DNA of 64,000 nucleotides from NCBI RefSeq assembly GCF_004214815.1, contig NZ_CP035926.1:744001-808000 (forward strand), written 5' to 3'. This document shows positions 56,363 to 64,000 of the stretch, piece by piece. Both the position numbers and the translations under genes were made by a program. The first letter of the stretch is position 1. Every line of letters begins with the position of its first letter. Source of the DNA: Aliarcobacter thereius LMG 24486 (GTDB lineage Bacteria; Campylobacterota; Campylobacteria; Campylobacterales; Arcobacteraceae). The notes under the pieces are model-generated. The model ran no database searches. It was given only the letters and a program-made list of their open reading frames with translations, and was not told the origin of the DNA.

Positions 56363-56945
56363 GATAGACAAAGCTAGAATGTTCATATACAATCTTTTAT
56401 CACTTATGTTTGTTGAAGAGTATTCTAAAACAAAAGTTGATGAGATTATTTCAAGTTTAGAGGTTTTAAGTAAAAATTCTTTTAGTCCTATCGTGGAAGA
56501 AGCATCTTTAGAAATCTTAAAAGTAATAAAAGAAAAAGGCAAAGAAGAAGTTTATAAAGAGTATCAAGAACTTTTTTTAATACCTTTTGGAACTTTTATT
56601 CCACTTAGTGTTTCGTGGTATCACGAACAAAGAGAAGGTGGGATTATGCAGTTAAAAGTAAAAGATGTTTTAGGTAAAACAAAAATAAGAAGAGATGAAA
56701 AAACTTTTACAGCACAAGAGGATCATTTAGGTTTTATATTTACTTTAAGTGCTTATTTAATAGAAAAACAAATTGTTGGTGAACTTGAAGAGAATTTACA
56801 AAAAGAGCTTTTTGATGAAGTTATAAAACTTCATTTAGATAAATTTTTCTTTAAATTAATGGGGAGTAATTTCCCTATATATTCAAAACTTGCTCTAATT
56901 TTAGAGAGTTTTTATGGATTTGAAAAGGCATATTTAGAGAGTTGA
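56349..56945 (+). CDS. TorD/DmsD-type chaperone for the formate dehydrogenase
   Basis: A 198-residue all-helical protein of the TorD family, which binds the Tat signal of a molybdoenzyme and holds it until the cofactor is loaded. Family features are ARMFIYNLLSLMFVEEYS at the N-terminus, YKEYQELFLIPFGTFIPLSVSWYHE and the conserved EDHLGFIFTLSAYLI. Its client should be FdhA, encoded three genes on. The start ATG lies within the end of the polyferredoxin gene. Confidence 0.85.
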   Translation: MQNIEIDKARMFIYNLLSLMFVEEYSKTKVDEIISSLEVLSKNSFSPIVEEASLEILKVIKEKGKEEVYKEYQELFLIPFGTFIPLSVSWYHEQREGGIMQLKVKDVLGKTKIRRDEKTFTAQEDHLGFIFTLSAYLIEKQIVGELEENLQKELFDEVIKLHLDKFFFKLMGSNFPIYSKLALILESFYGFEKAYLES

Positions 56946-56951
56946 TCTTTT

Positions 56952-57001
56952 GTTAAAAGTCGCTCTAAAAGCTTATAGGAGTTTTTAAAGGGGCTTTTAA
57001 C
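56952..57001 (+). promoter_or_regulatory. Inverted repeat in the leader of fdhX
   Basis: GTTAAAAG (56952-56959) and CTTTTAAC (56994-57001) can pair across 34 bases that contain a further AAAAGC/GGCTTTT option. It ends 24 bases before the fdhX start. It could be an attenuator or an mRNA-processing stem separating the chaperone genes from the enzyme genes. Confidence 0.4.
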
Positions 57002-57024
57002 CCAAATTCAATAAAGGAGTTATC

Positions 57025-57249
57025 ATGGCTGATGAATTAGAACAACGAAGACAATTTATCAAAAGAGCTGGTATAGCTGCTACTGTTTTAGCTGGAAGTG
57101 TTGTTGCAACTGCTGCAACTACTGAAAGACAAGATAGAGGTGCTAACAGTGATAAAGGTAACGGTGTAGTTGTAGGAAGATCTAATAAAAAAGAGATCTT
57201 ATACAAAAAAAGTTTAGCTTGGAATGAATTTTATAACTCAGCTAATTAA
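57025..57249 (+). CDS. FdhX-type small Tat-targeted formate dehydrogenase protein
   Basis: A 74-residue protein that is mostly a twin-arginine signal (RRQFIKRAGIAATVLAGSVVATAA) plus a short tail (KKEILYKKSLAWNEFYNSAN). This matches the short 'formate dehydrogenase region TAT target' family that precedes fdhA in many Campylobacterota. The strong AAGGAG site and the position just before fdhA suggest high expression with the enzyme. Its role is not established; it may guide Tat export of the FdhAB complex or be a small subunit. Confidence 0.85.
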   Translation: MADELEQRRQFIKRAGIAATVLAGSVVATAATTERQDRGANSDKGNGVVVGRSNKKEILYKKSLAWNEFYNSAN

Positions 57250-57277
57250 TAGTTGAAATATTACAAAGGAGGATAGT

Positions 57278-60079
57278 ATGGGAGCAAATAGCTTTGGTAG
57301 AAGAACATTTCTTAAAATGGCTTCACTAGCAACAGCTTTTACTGCTACATCTGCTTTTGCAAATACAAATAAAGTACTAAGAGATGCAACAGAAGAGGAA
57401 GTAAGAAATCCTTTTCCTGGTTCAAAATTAGTAAAATCAATTTGTACACACTGCTCAGTAGGATGTGGAGTTATTGCTGAAGTTCAAAATGGTGTATGGG
57501 TAAGACAAGAGGTAGCTCAGGATCACCCAATTAGTAGAGGAGGTCACTGTTGTAAGGGTGCTGATATGATTGATAAAATCAGATCAACAAATAGATTACA
57601 ATACCCAACAGAAAAAATTGCTGGAAAATGGAACAGAGTATCTTGGGATGATGCAATGTCAAAAATTTCTGATAAGTTGCTTGAATTAAGGGAAAAATTT
57701 GGACCAGATTCTGTAATGTTCCTAGGATCAGCAAAAACTAGTAATGAGCAAGGATATTATATTAAAAAATTTGTTTCAATGTTTGGAACAAATAATATAG
57801 ATCATCAAGCAAGAATCTGACATAGCCCAACAGTTGCCGGTGTGGCAAATACATTTGGATATGGTGCTATGACAAATCACTTAGGTGATATGCACAAATC
57901 TAAGGCTATTATTATTATTGGAGCAAATCCAGCTGATAATCATCCAGTTGCTATGCAACATATCTTAAAAGGTAAAGAACAAAATGGTGCAAAAATCATT
58001 GTTGTTGATCCAAGATATACAAAAACTGCTGCTAAATCTGATCTATATTGTAGAATTAGAACAGGAACTGATATTGCATTTTTATATGGAATGATTAGAC
58101 TTATAAAAGTAAATAATTGGTACGATAAAAAATATTTAAAAGATAGAGTTTATGGTGTTGAAGAGATATTTAAAGAGTGTGAACAATATACTCCTGAGCA
58201 TGTTGAACATATTACAGGTCTTCCAAAAGAGACTTTAATTCAAGCTGCAACACTTTATGCAAGTGCAGAACCTGGATGTTTAATTTGGAATCAAGGTTGG
58301 ACACAACACACTATTGGATCATCTAATACAAGACTTGGGTCAATTATGCAATTAATCCTTGGAAATGTTGGAAAAGCTGGTGGTGGATGTAATATTTTAA
58401 GAGGACACGATAATGTTCAAGGTGGAACTGATATTGGTTGTTTATCTGATACATTACCAGGATATTATGGTCTTGCTGAAGGTTCATGGAAATATTTTGC
58501 TAGACAATGGAAAGTTGACTATGAATGGTTAAAAGGAAGATTTAAAACAAAAGAGATGATGGAAGCAAAAGGGAACTCTCTTTCATTATTTGCTGATGGA
58601 GTTTTAAAAGAAGAAAATGCTCAATACAATGGTGGAACATCAATTAAAGCTCTAGTTTGTATTGGAAATGGTATATCAACAGTTACAGATGTTAAAAGAA
58701 TTAAAGATGCATTAGATAAATTAGATTTAGTTGTATTTATTGATCCTTATGTAAATGATGCTGCTGTTATAACTTCAAGAACAGATAATTTATTTTTACT
58801 TCCAGCAGCTTCACAAGTTGAAACTAGTGGAACAGTTGTAAATACAGGAAGAAGTGCACAATGGAGATCAAAAGTTGTTGAACCACTTTTTGAAGCAAGA
58901 ACAGATCATGAAATATTATTTGATTTTGCAAAAAGAATGGGATTTTATAATGAATTAGTTGCAGGTATGGGTAAAGGAAATGAATTCAAATGGCCAGAAG
59001 ATGCAACAGATGAAATTGCAAGAGCACTAAAAACTATTGGTATGACAGGTGTAACTGCAGAAAGAATTAAAAAACAACAAGAGAATTGGCATTTATTTAA
59101 TCCTACTACACTTTTAGGAGCAGGTGAATTCAGTAAAGAATACTATGGTTTACCATGGCCTTGTTGGAGTGTAACTCACCCAGGAAGTCCAGTATTGTAT
59201 AATACAGATTTACCTGTAAGTCAAGGTGGTATGGGATTTAGAGCAAACTTTGGATTAGAAAGAGAAGGAGTTAGTTTATTAGCAGCAGATGGAAGTTATC
59301 CAAAAGGTTCAAAAATTAAAGGTGGATATGCAGAAATCACATCAGAAAATATTGAAGCTTTAGCTGGAATTAAATTAACAGCAAAAGAAAAAGAGTTAGT
59401 AAAAGGTACAAACTGGAAAACTGATGATAGTGGAATTTTAGTAAAATATGCACTTGAAGCTGGACTTGTTCCTTATGGAAATGCAAGAGCTAGAACTGTT
59501 GTTTGGTCAGGATTTATTGATCCAATACCAAAACATAGAGAACCTTTACACTCATTTAGACCAGATTTAATTGATAAATATCCAGCAAGTGCTGATAAGA
59601 AAAATCATTTTAGAGTAAATCTTCCTTATAGAAGTAGACAAATACAACAAACTTGGGTAAATGATTATCCAATTAATATTGTTTCAGGAAGAGTTGTTGA
59701 GCATATGGGAACAGGAACTGAAACTAGATCTAGTAAATACTTAGCTGAGTTAAGTCCTGAAATGTATGGTGAGCTTCATCCAAATTTAGCTGCTAAACTA
59801 GGAATTAAAAATGGTGAAATGATGTGGGTATATGGTACAAATGGTGGAAAAATCAAGATTAAATGTAAAATAAGTTTAAGAGTTGATGAAACTTCAGTAT
59901 TTTTACCTCAAAACTTCTCTGGATGGTGGAGTGGAGAAAATCTACTGTATAGATACCCAGAAGGAACACAACCATATGCAATGGGTGAAAACTCAACTCA
60001 AGTTACAAGTTATGGATTTGATCAACAAACAGCTTGTCCAGAAACAAAATGTTCGCTTGTACGAATAGAGAAAGCATAA
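57278..60079 (+). CDS. fdhA: Formate dehydrogenase catalytic subunit, selenocysteine-containing
   Basis: Oxidises formate to CO2 in the periplasm at a molybdenum or tungsten bis-pterin centre. One 933-residue protein is read through the in-frame TGA at 57818-57820 as selenocysteine (residue 181): the context DHQARI-Sec-HSPTVAG is the classical FDH active site. A Tat signal (GRRTFLK, Arg8-Arg9) leads, and Cys56, Cys59, Cys63 and Cys91 hold a [4Fe-4S] cluster. Molybdopterin domains continue to a molydopterin-binding C-terminus (VSGRVVEHMGTGTETR). A bSECIS-type hairpin follows the TGA. GGAGGA precedes the ATG. It is part of FdhABC. Confidence 0.96.
57818..57850 (+). promoter_or_regulatory. Sec UGA codon with bacterial SECIS hairpin
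   Basis: After the TGA (57818-57820) a stem TTGCC (57834-57838) / GGCAA (57844-57848) encloses the loop GGTGT. SelB recognises a G-G-U loop in the E. coli fdhF element, at a similar distance from the UGA. This supports recoding and argues against a nonsense mutation. Confidence 0.85.
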
Positions 60080-60089
60080 GGAGTTAACT

Positions 60090-60683
60090 ATGAGTAATAA
60101 AGTAGATTTTTCAAGTATGAAGTTTTATTGTGATGAAAATCTTTGTATTAATTGTAATGGGTGTGTAGTTGCTTGTAAAGAAGCACACGAAGTACCAGTT
60201 GGAGTTAATAGAAGAAAAGTAGTTACAATAAATGAAGGTGTTATTGGACAAGAATATTCAATATCTATGGCTTGTATGCATTGTGATGATGCACCTTGCC
60301 AACAAGTATGTCCAACAGATTGTTTTTATATTAGAACAGATGGAATTGTTTTACATGATAAAGATAAGTGTATAGGTTGTGGATATTGCTTATTTGCTTG
60401 TCCATTTGGAGCACCACAATTTCCACAAGATGGAGCATTTGGTACAAAAGGTAAAATGGACAAATGTACAATGTGTGCAGGAGGTCCTGAAGAGACAAAT
60501 TCACCAGAAGAGTTCCATAAATATGGACAAAATAGAATTAGTGAAGGTAAAGTTCCTATGTGTGCTTCTATGTGTTCAACAAAAGCTCTTCTTGTAGGTG
60601 ATGCGAATGAAGTTGCTTTAATTAAAACATATAGAGCAATAAATAAAGGTAAAGGTATAGCAACGCCTTCATATGGTTGGTAA
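60090..60683 (+). CDS. fdhB: Formate dehydrogenase iron-sulfur subunit
   Basis: A 197-residue ferredoxin-type subunit that carries electrons from FdhA to the cytochrome b subunit. Four Cys groups give four [4Fe-4S] clusters: CINCNGCVVACKE, CMHCDDAPCQQVCPTDC, CIGCGYCLFACPFG and CTMCAG with CASMCSTKAL. It has no signal of its own and is probably exported with FdhA by the Tat route. It starts 10 bases after fdhA with AAGGAG. The full set of sites and operon position make the call firm. Confidence 0.95.
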   Translation: MSNKVDFSSMKFYCDENLCINCNGCVVACKEAHEVPVGVNRRKVVTINEGVIGQEYSISMACMHCDDAPCQQVCPTDCFYIRTDGIVLHDKDKCIGCGYCLFACPFGAPQFPQDGAFGTKGKMDKCTMCAGGPEETNSPEEFHKYGQNRISEGKVPMCASMCSTKALLVGDANEVALIKTYRAINKGKGIATPSYGW

Positions 60684-60692
60684 GGATAATTT

Positions 60693-61649
60693 ATGAAAAA
60701 TAGCTCATTTTTTGAAAAAAATAAAGCCTATATTTATACCCTTTTAGGACTATCAGTTGTTGGTGGAGTTTTTGTTGGATTTTTAATGGTAATTGATTGG
60801 GAATATCTAATTAAATATACTTTTCATATACTAACAGGTGGAAATATTGATGGTATATTAGTTCCAGCAGAAACACACTACCAAGAGATGGTAAATAGAG
60901 CTTTTGGACCAAATTATGGAGCAATAGCACCTGAAATTATTAGAGCTAGTAATGAAAGACAACTTTATATATGGTGGGTTTTTGTAGCTGAAATTGCGAT
61001 TTTCTGCTTTATGTATGCTTTCTATGGAAGAAAAGAAGCTATTGTTACAAATCCAAATGATCAAGTGGAAGTATTTTCACTTGTTCATAGAGCTATAATT
61101 TGGTTAAATGTAATTATTATTATTGCTTTAATTATTACAGGGTTTAATATAACTTGGAGTTTGAGAAGTGAAGGTGGATATATTCCATATATATTAAGAG
61201 GAACACATGAAGTTACAGGAATACTATGGTTTCCATTTTGGTTAATGATGAGTATAATAGCTTTTAAGGATTTAAAAATATTATCAAAAAATAGCCTTAT
61301 TCATAAAATAGTTTTAGCTGGAAAACATACACCTATGAAAAGAATTATCTTTATAGTTTTTGTTGCTATGGGTGGTGGATTACTTCTTAGTGGATTTTTA
61401 ATATGGTTTATTCATCCAGATGCATATACAAATGCTCAATTTATTCAATTTAAAAGAGCACTTTTATATCTGCATTTTGGAGCTAGTGTACTAATTATGT
61501 TCTTTTTACTTGATTTTGTATATTCAAGTTTAGTTGCTGTAAAAGGTAATTTTAAAGGTTTAATTACAGGAAAATATCCAAGAGAATATTTAGAGCAAAT
61601 TGCTCCTGATATTTTAGAAGATATTTCTACAAAAGAAGCAAAAAAATGA
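60693..61649 (+). CDS. fdhC: Formate dehydrogenase cytochrome b subunit
   Basis: A 318-residue inner-membrane subunit that binds haem b and reduces quinone. Membrane segments are seen near residues 15-38, 90-112, 135-155, 175-195, 220-245 and 265-285. Candidate haem His residues lie in VHRAIIWLN, RGTHEVTGILWF and LLYLHFGASV, as in FDH gamma subunits. The N-terminus is longer than in E. coli FdnI, with an extra membrane span typical of Campylobacterota. Its stop overlaps the fdhD start by 4 bases. Confidence 0.9.
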   Translation: MKNSSFFEKNKAYIYTLLGLSVVGGVFVGFLMVIDWEYLIKYTFHILTGGNIDGILVPAETHYQEMVNRAFGPNYGAIAPEIIRASNERQLYIWWVFVAEIAIFCFMYAFYGRKEAIVTNPNDQVEVFSLVHRAIIWLNVIIIIALIITGFNITWSLRSEGGYIPYILRGTHEVTGILWFPFWLMMSIIAFKDLKILSKNSLIHKIVLAGKHTPMKRIIFIVFVAMGGGLLLSGFLIWFIHPDAYTNAQFIQFKRALLYLHFGASVLIMFFLLDFVYSSLVAVKGNFKGLITGKYPREYLEQIAPDILEDISTKEAKK

Positions 61650-62479
61650 ATAATTTTTTAGGTTCAGAGGCATTTGCCTCAACCTTTTTTAAAAAAGATA
61701 ATAATTCAAAGACAATTATTGTAGAAAAATTTCTTGAAAATAGTTTTGAGAGTTTTGAAGATTTTGTTATAAAAGATGAAAAAATAGATTTTTATTTAAA
61801 TGGTGAAAAATTAATATCTGTAATGACAATAAAAGAGCATCAAGATGCACATATTATTGGTTTTTTATTAAGTGAAGCAGTGATTTCTAATATTAATGAT
61901 ATAAAATCATTAAAAATCAGTGAAGATGGTTTAAGCGTTTTTGTAGAAGCCGATATATCAAATTTGGCATATGAAAACTTATTTAAACAAAAAACTTTGA
62001 CTTCAGGCTGTTGTGTTGGAGTTACAGGAAATGCTGATAAAGTTTTTGACTGCTCATTTATAAGTACAAATTTTAAATTAAAATCTATAAAAATTTTGGA
62101 ACAAATGAGTGAATTTAATAAATCTTCAAAGCTCTTTGACCAAACAGGTTGTGTTCATAAAGCAAGAATAGTTTTAGAAGATGAAACTATTTATGAAGCT
62201 GAAGATATAGGAAGGCACAATGCAATTGACAAAGTAATTGGTCTTGCAACTATTGCAAGGAAAGATTTAAAAAAATCAATTTTGTATGTAACTGGAAGAT
62301 TATCAAATGAGATGGTTGTAAAATGTGTTATGCATAAAATTCCAATAGTTGTTTCAAAAGCAGCTGTTACTTATGAAGGAATTAAAGCTGCAAATGAACA
62401 TGGAGTTACATTAATTGGTTTTGCAAGAGAGCATAAAATGAATGTATATACTCATAGTGGAAGAGTGAAAGTTGATTAA
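61646..62479 (+). CDS. fdhD: FdhD sulfurtransferase for formate dehydrogenase maturation
   Basis: In E. coli FdhD takes sulfur from the cysteine desulfurase IscS and sulfurates the molybdenum cofactor of formate dehydrogenase. This 277-residue homologue has the family core: HQDAHIIGFLLSEAVI, the active loop TSGCCVGVTG (adjacent Cys122-Cys123 rather than the CxxC seen in some members), TGCVHKARIVLEDE, EDIGRHNAIDKVIG and LYVTGRLSNEMVVKC. It overlaps fdhC by 4 bases and the NifS-like gene by 8 bases, so all three are translationally linked. Confidence 0.94.
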   Translation: MNNFLGSEAFASTFFKKDNNSKTIIVEKFLENSFESFEDFVIKDEKIDFYLNGEKLISVMTIKEHQDAHIIGFLLSEAVISNINDIKSLKISEDGLSVFVEADISNLAYENLFKQKTLTSGCCVGVTGNADKVFDCSFISTNFKLKSIKILEQMSEFNKSSKLFDQTGCVHKARIVLEDETIYEAEDIGRHNAIDKVIGLATIARKDLKKSILYVTGRLSNEMVVKCVMHKIPIVVSKAAVTYEGIKAANEHGVTLIGFAREHKMNVYTHSGRVKVD

Positions 62480-63443
62480 ATTAAACTATTTACAATACAA
62501 TAAATTAGATATAAATTTTGATATAAACTCTTATTCTTTAGATTCTTTAGTACAAAATGATGAATTTGAGAATATTACAAAAGAGTTTTTAAATATATAT
62601 AATTTTAAGAAATTAAAAACATTCTCTTTTTCAAAAGATGGCTTTTTATCACTATTTATAGAGTTAAAAGGAAAAATTGCTGTAAGTCAAGGTGAAAGTT
62701 TAGCTTTAATTGAAGCTGCTAAAACTTATAGGAATTTAGGATTTGAAATAGAATTTATTGAACTTGCAAAAGATGGAAATATTGATTTAGAAAAGATAAA
62801 GAATATGGATTTTGATTATATCTTTTTATCTTCTTATATTATGGATACTTTTTTAAAAGTAGATATAAATAAGATTAAAAAACTTACAAAAGCAAAAATC
62901 ATATCAAATGCAAGTGCTGATTTCTCTTCATATAGTGATCTTATATATTTTGATAATTATAAATTAAGTGGATATTTCATATCAGGAATTTTATGTTTTA
63001 ATGATGAAAATATCTCTCAGGAAAATATTGGTTTTACTGATACTTTATCTATAAAGTTTTGTTTAGAAGCATTAAAAAGAAGAGACAAAACAAGTATGAA
63101 AAATGTATTTATTAAAAAACTTGAAGATAAATTTAAAGATGATTTATACTATTTTATAGATAATAAAAATAGTTTAGAAAACTCTTTTCACATAGGATTA
63201 AGAGATATAAAAGCTAGGGATTTAATTCGTACATTAGTTTTTGATGAAATTTTTTTATCAAATGGAGAAGGTTGTAGTTTAGGACTTTCTAAACCATCAA
63301 GAGTTATACAAAATATGGGATATGAAGAGACAATTAGTAGAAATGCTTTGAGTTTTTCATTTAATTTTGATATAAGTGATGAAAATATAGATAAAATAGT
63401 TGATATTTTGTATAAAAAATATATACAAATTAAAAGCTATTAG
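62472..63443 (+). CDS. Degenerate NifS/IscS-like aminotransferase class V protein beside fdhD
   Basis: A 323-residue protein of the cysteine-desulfurase fold. It retains the Cys loop of NifS (FLSNGEGCSLGLSKPSRVIQNMG, Cys268) and a candidate PLP Lys164 (FDNYKLSG). Two other sites are changed: the catalytic His after Glu in NifS is Ser76 (SQGES), and the PLP-ring Asp is not seen in KIISNASAD. It is shorter than IscS (404). The TTG start overlaps fdhD by 8 bases. Since FdhD needs sulfur from a desulfurase, a dedicated donor or scaffold is a fair hypothesis; selenium delivery to SelD is the alternative. Confidence 0.7.
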   Translation: MIKLNYLQYNKLDINFDINSYSLDSLVQNDEFENITKEFLNIYNFKKLKTFSFSKDGFLSLFIELKGKIAVSQGESLALIEAAKTYRNLGFEIEFIELAKDGNIDLEKIKNMDFDYIFLSSYIMDTFLKVDINKIKKLTKAKIISNASADFSSYSDLIYFDNYKLSGYFISGILCFNDENISQENIGFTDTLSIKFCLEALKRRDKTSMKNVFIKKLEDKFKDDLYYFIDNKNSLENSFHIGLRDIKARDLIRTLVFDEIFLSNGEGCSLGLSKPSRVIQNMGYEETISRNALSFSFNFDISDENIDKIVDILYKKYIQIKSY

Positions 63444-63454
63444 TAGGGGAAAAT

Positions 63455-64000
63455 ATGAAATTAAATTATTTAGATTTTGAAGAAGCTTGTGAAAAAACTT
63501 TTACTACAATAGACTCTTTAAAAAAGAGTAATAAAAAAGAGATAATATCTATCTTTGAATCTTTAGATAGAGTTTTGTCAAAAGATATAAAAGCAAACAA
63601 AAACTTGCCATCATTTAATAACTCAGCTATGGATGGATATGCATTTAAATATAATCAAAATATTTTTGAGTTTAAGATTTTAGATACTATTTTTGCTGGA
63701 GATAAAAAAGATTTTCAAGAGTTAAAAGATAATGAGTGTTATAAAATAATGACGGGAGCAAAAGTTCCAAATTGTGCTGATAGTATAATTGCTTTTGAAA
63801 GAACTATATATTCTGATGATAAAAGAATAGAGATTCCAAAAGATTATAAAAAACACTCAAATCTTAGATTAAAAGGTGAAGAGATAAAAGAAGATGAAAC
63901 TATTTTAATAAAAGGTCAAAAACTCAACTCTTCTCATATAGCACTTTTAGCTTCTCAAGGGATTACTATGGTTGAAGTTTATTCAAATATAGAAATAGCA
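63455..64000 (+). CDS. moeA: Molybdopterin molybdenumtransferase, cut at the right edge
   Basis: The first 182 codons of MoeA, which inserts molybdate into adenylylated molybdopterin. Recognisable segments are MKLNYLDFEEACEKTF, ESLDRVLSKDIKANKNLPSFNNSAMDGYAFKY, DTIFAGDKKDFQELKDNECYKIMTGAKVPNCADSIIAFE and LRLKGEEIKEDE. The ATG at 63455 follows TAGGGGA. The gene runs past base 64000. It lies 11 bases after the NifS-like gene and supplies the cofactor of FdhA, so it fits the operon. Confidence 0.93.
   Translation, partial: MKLNYLDFEEACEKTFTTIDSLKKSNKKEIISIFESLDRVLSKDIKANKNLPSFNNSAMDGYAFKYNQNIFEFKILDTIFAGDKKDFQELKDNECYKIMTGAKVPNCADSIIAFERTIYSDDKRIEIPKDYKKHSNLRLKGEEIKEDETILIKGQKLNSSHIALLASQGITMVEVYSNIEIA

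Noticed and set aside
57278-57820. FdhA as a truncated pseudogene or two separate genes split at a TGA
   Set aside because: Both halves are in the same frame, the TGA sits exactly at the FDH active-site Sec position, a bSECIS-like hairpin follows, and selD is present.

Overview
The window is AT-rich, densely coded DNA from a member of the Campylobacterota. It most resembles Arcobacter/Aliarcobacter. The basis is protein content and style: a Sec-containing periplasmic formate dehydrogenase with SelD, an M99-type peptidoglycan carboxypeptidase of the Csd4/Pgp1 kind, Dsb/Tlp redox proteins and very AT-biased codons. The genus is inferred; there is no rRNA or tRNA gene in the window to anchor it. 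No CRISPR array, prophage or intact insertion sequence was seen, and no stretch over about 300 bases lacks a gene.

Layout. (1) 1-19386: a two-partner secretion (TPS) locus. It holds a giant adhesin cut at the left edge (at least 5,439 residues: TPS/beta-helix, GLUG repeats, then about 27 MBG repeats), its TpsB pore, two small OmpA-like proteins and an unknown exported protein. (2) 19418-26652: mostly minus-strand housekeeping and membrane genes: an aldolase-like enzyme, RNase HI, DUF2721, DUF302, an ABC exporter, an FAD oxidoreductase, a hydrolase and an M99 peptidase. (3) 26817-30068: an accessory spot. An intact selO is followed by a YefM-YoeB toxin-antitoxin pair, a decayed second copy of the selO 3' end, an AbiGi-like gene and two unusual palindromes. 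(4) 30069-43546: guaA, nadB, a tiny lipoprotein gene overlapping nadB, a DciA-like gene, a metalloprotease-like gene, an aminotransferase, an acyltransferase, an rRNA-type methyltransferase, a cation/proton antiporter, a GH17-GT2 glycosyltransferase, and a DsbB-DsbA-TlpA redox cluster. (5) 43606-49903: selD; a transglutaminase-MerT-HMA cluster; then an XRE regulator divergent from a frameshifted TonB-dependent receptor and a DUF4198 protein, with a dense control region between them (Fur-like box plus several palindromes). (6) 49944-54530: four translationally coupled genes for a membrane-anchored LIV-type binding protein, a histidine kinase, a response regulator and a divergent Nramp-type transporter. 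(7) 54683-64000: the formate dehydrogenase operon: polyferredoxin, TorD-like chaperone, Tat peptide FdhX, FdhA with an in-frame UGA (Sec) and a bSECIS hairpin, FdhB, FdhC, FdhD, a degenerate NifS-like protein, and moeA cut at the right edge.

How they work together. SelD makes selenophosphate for the Sec codon of FdhA. The chaperone, FdhD, MoeA and possibly the NifS-like protein mature the molybdenum enzyme. FdhA-B-C oxidise formate in the periplasm and pass electrons to quinone. The most novel-looking items are the TPS locus with OmpA-like partners, the binding protein-kinase-regulator-Nramp operon, the FdhD-linked NifS-like protein, and the selO/toxin-antitoxin insertion scar.
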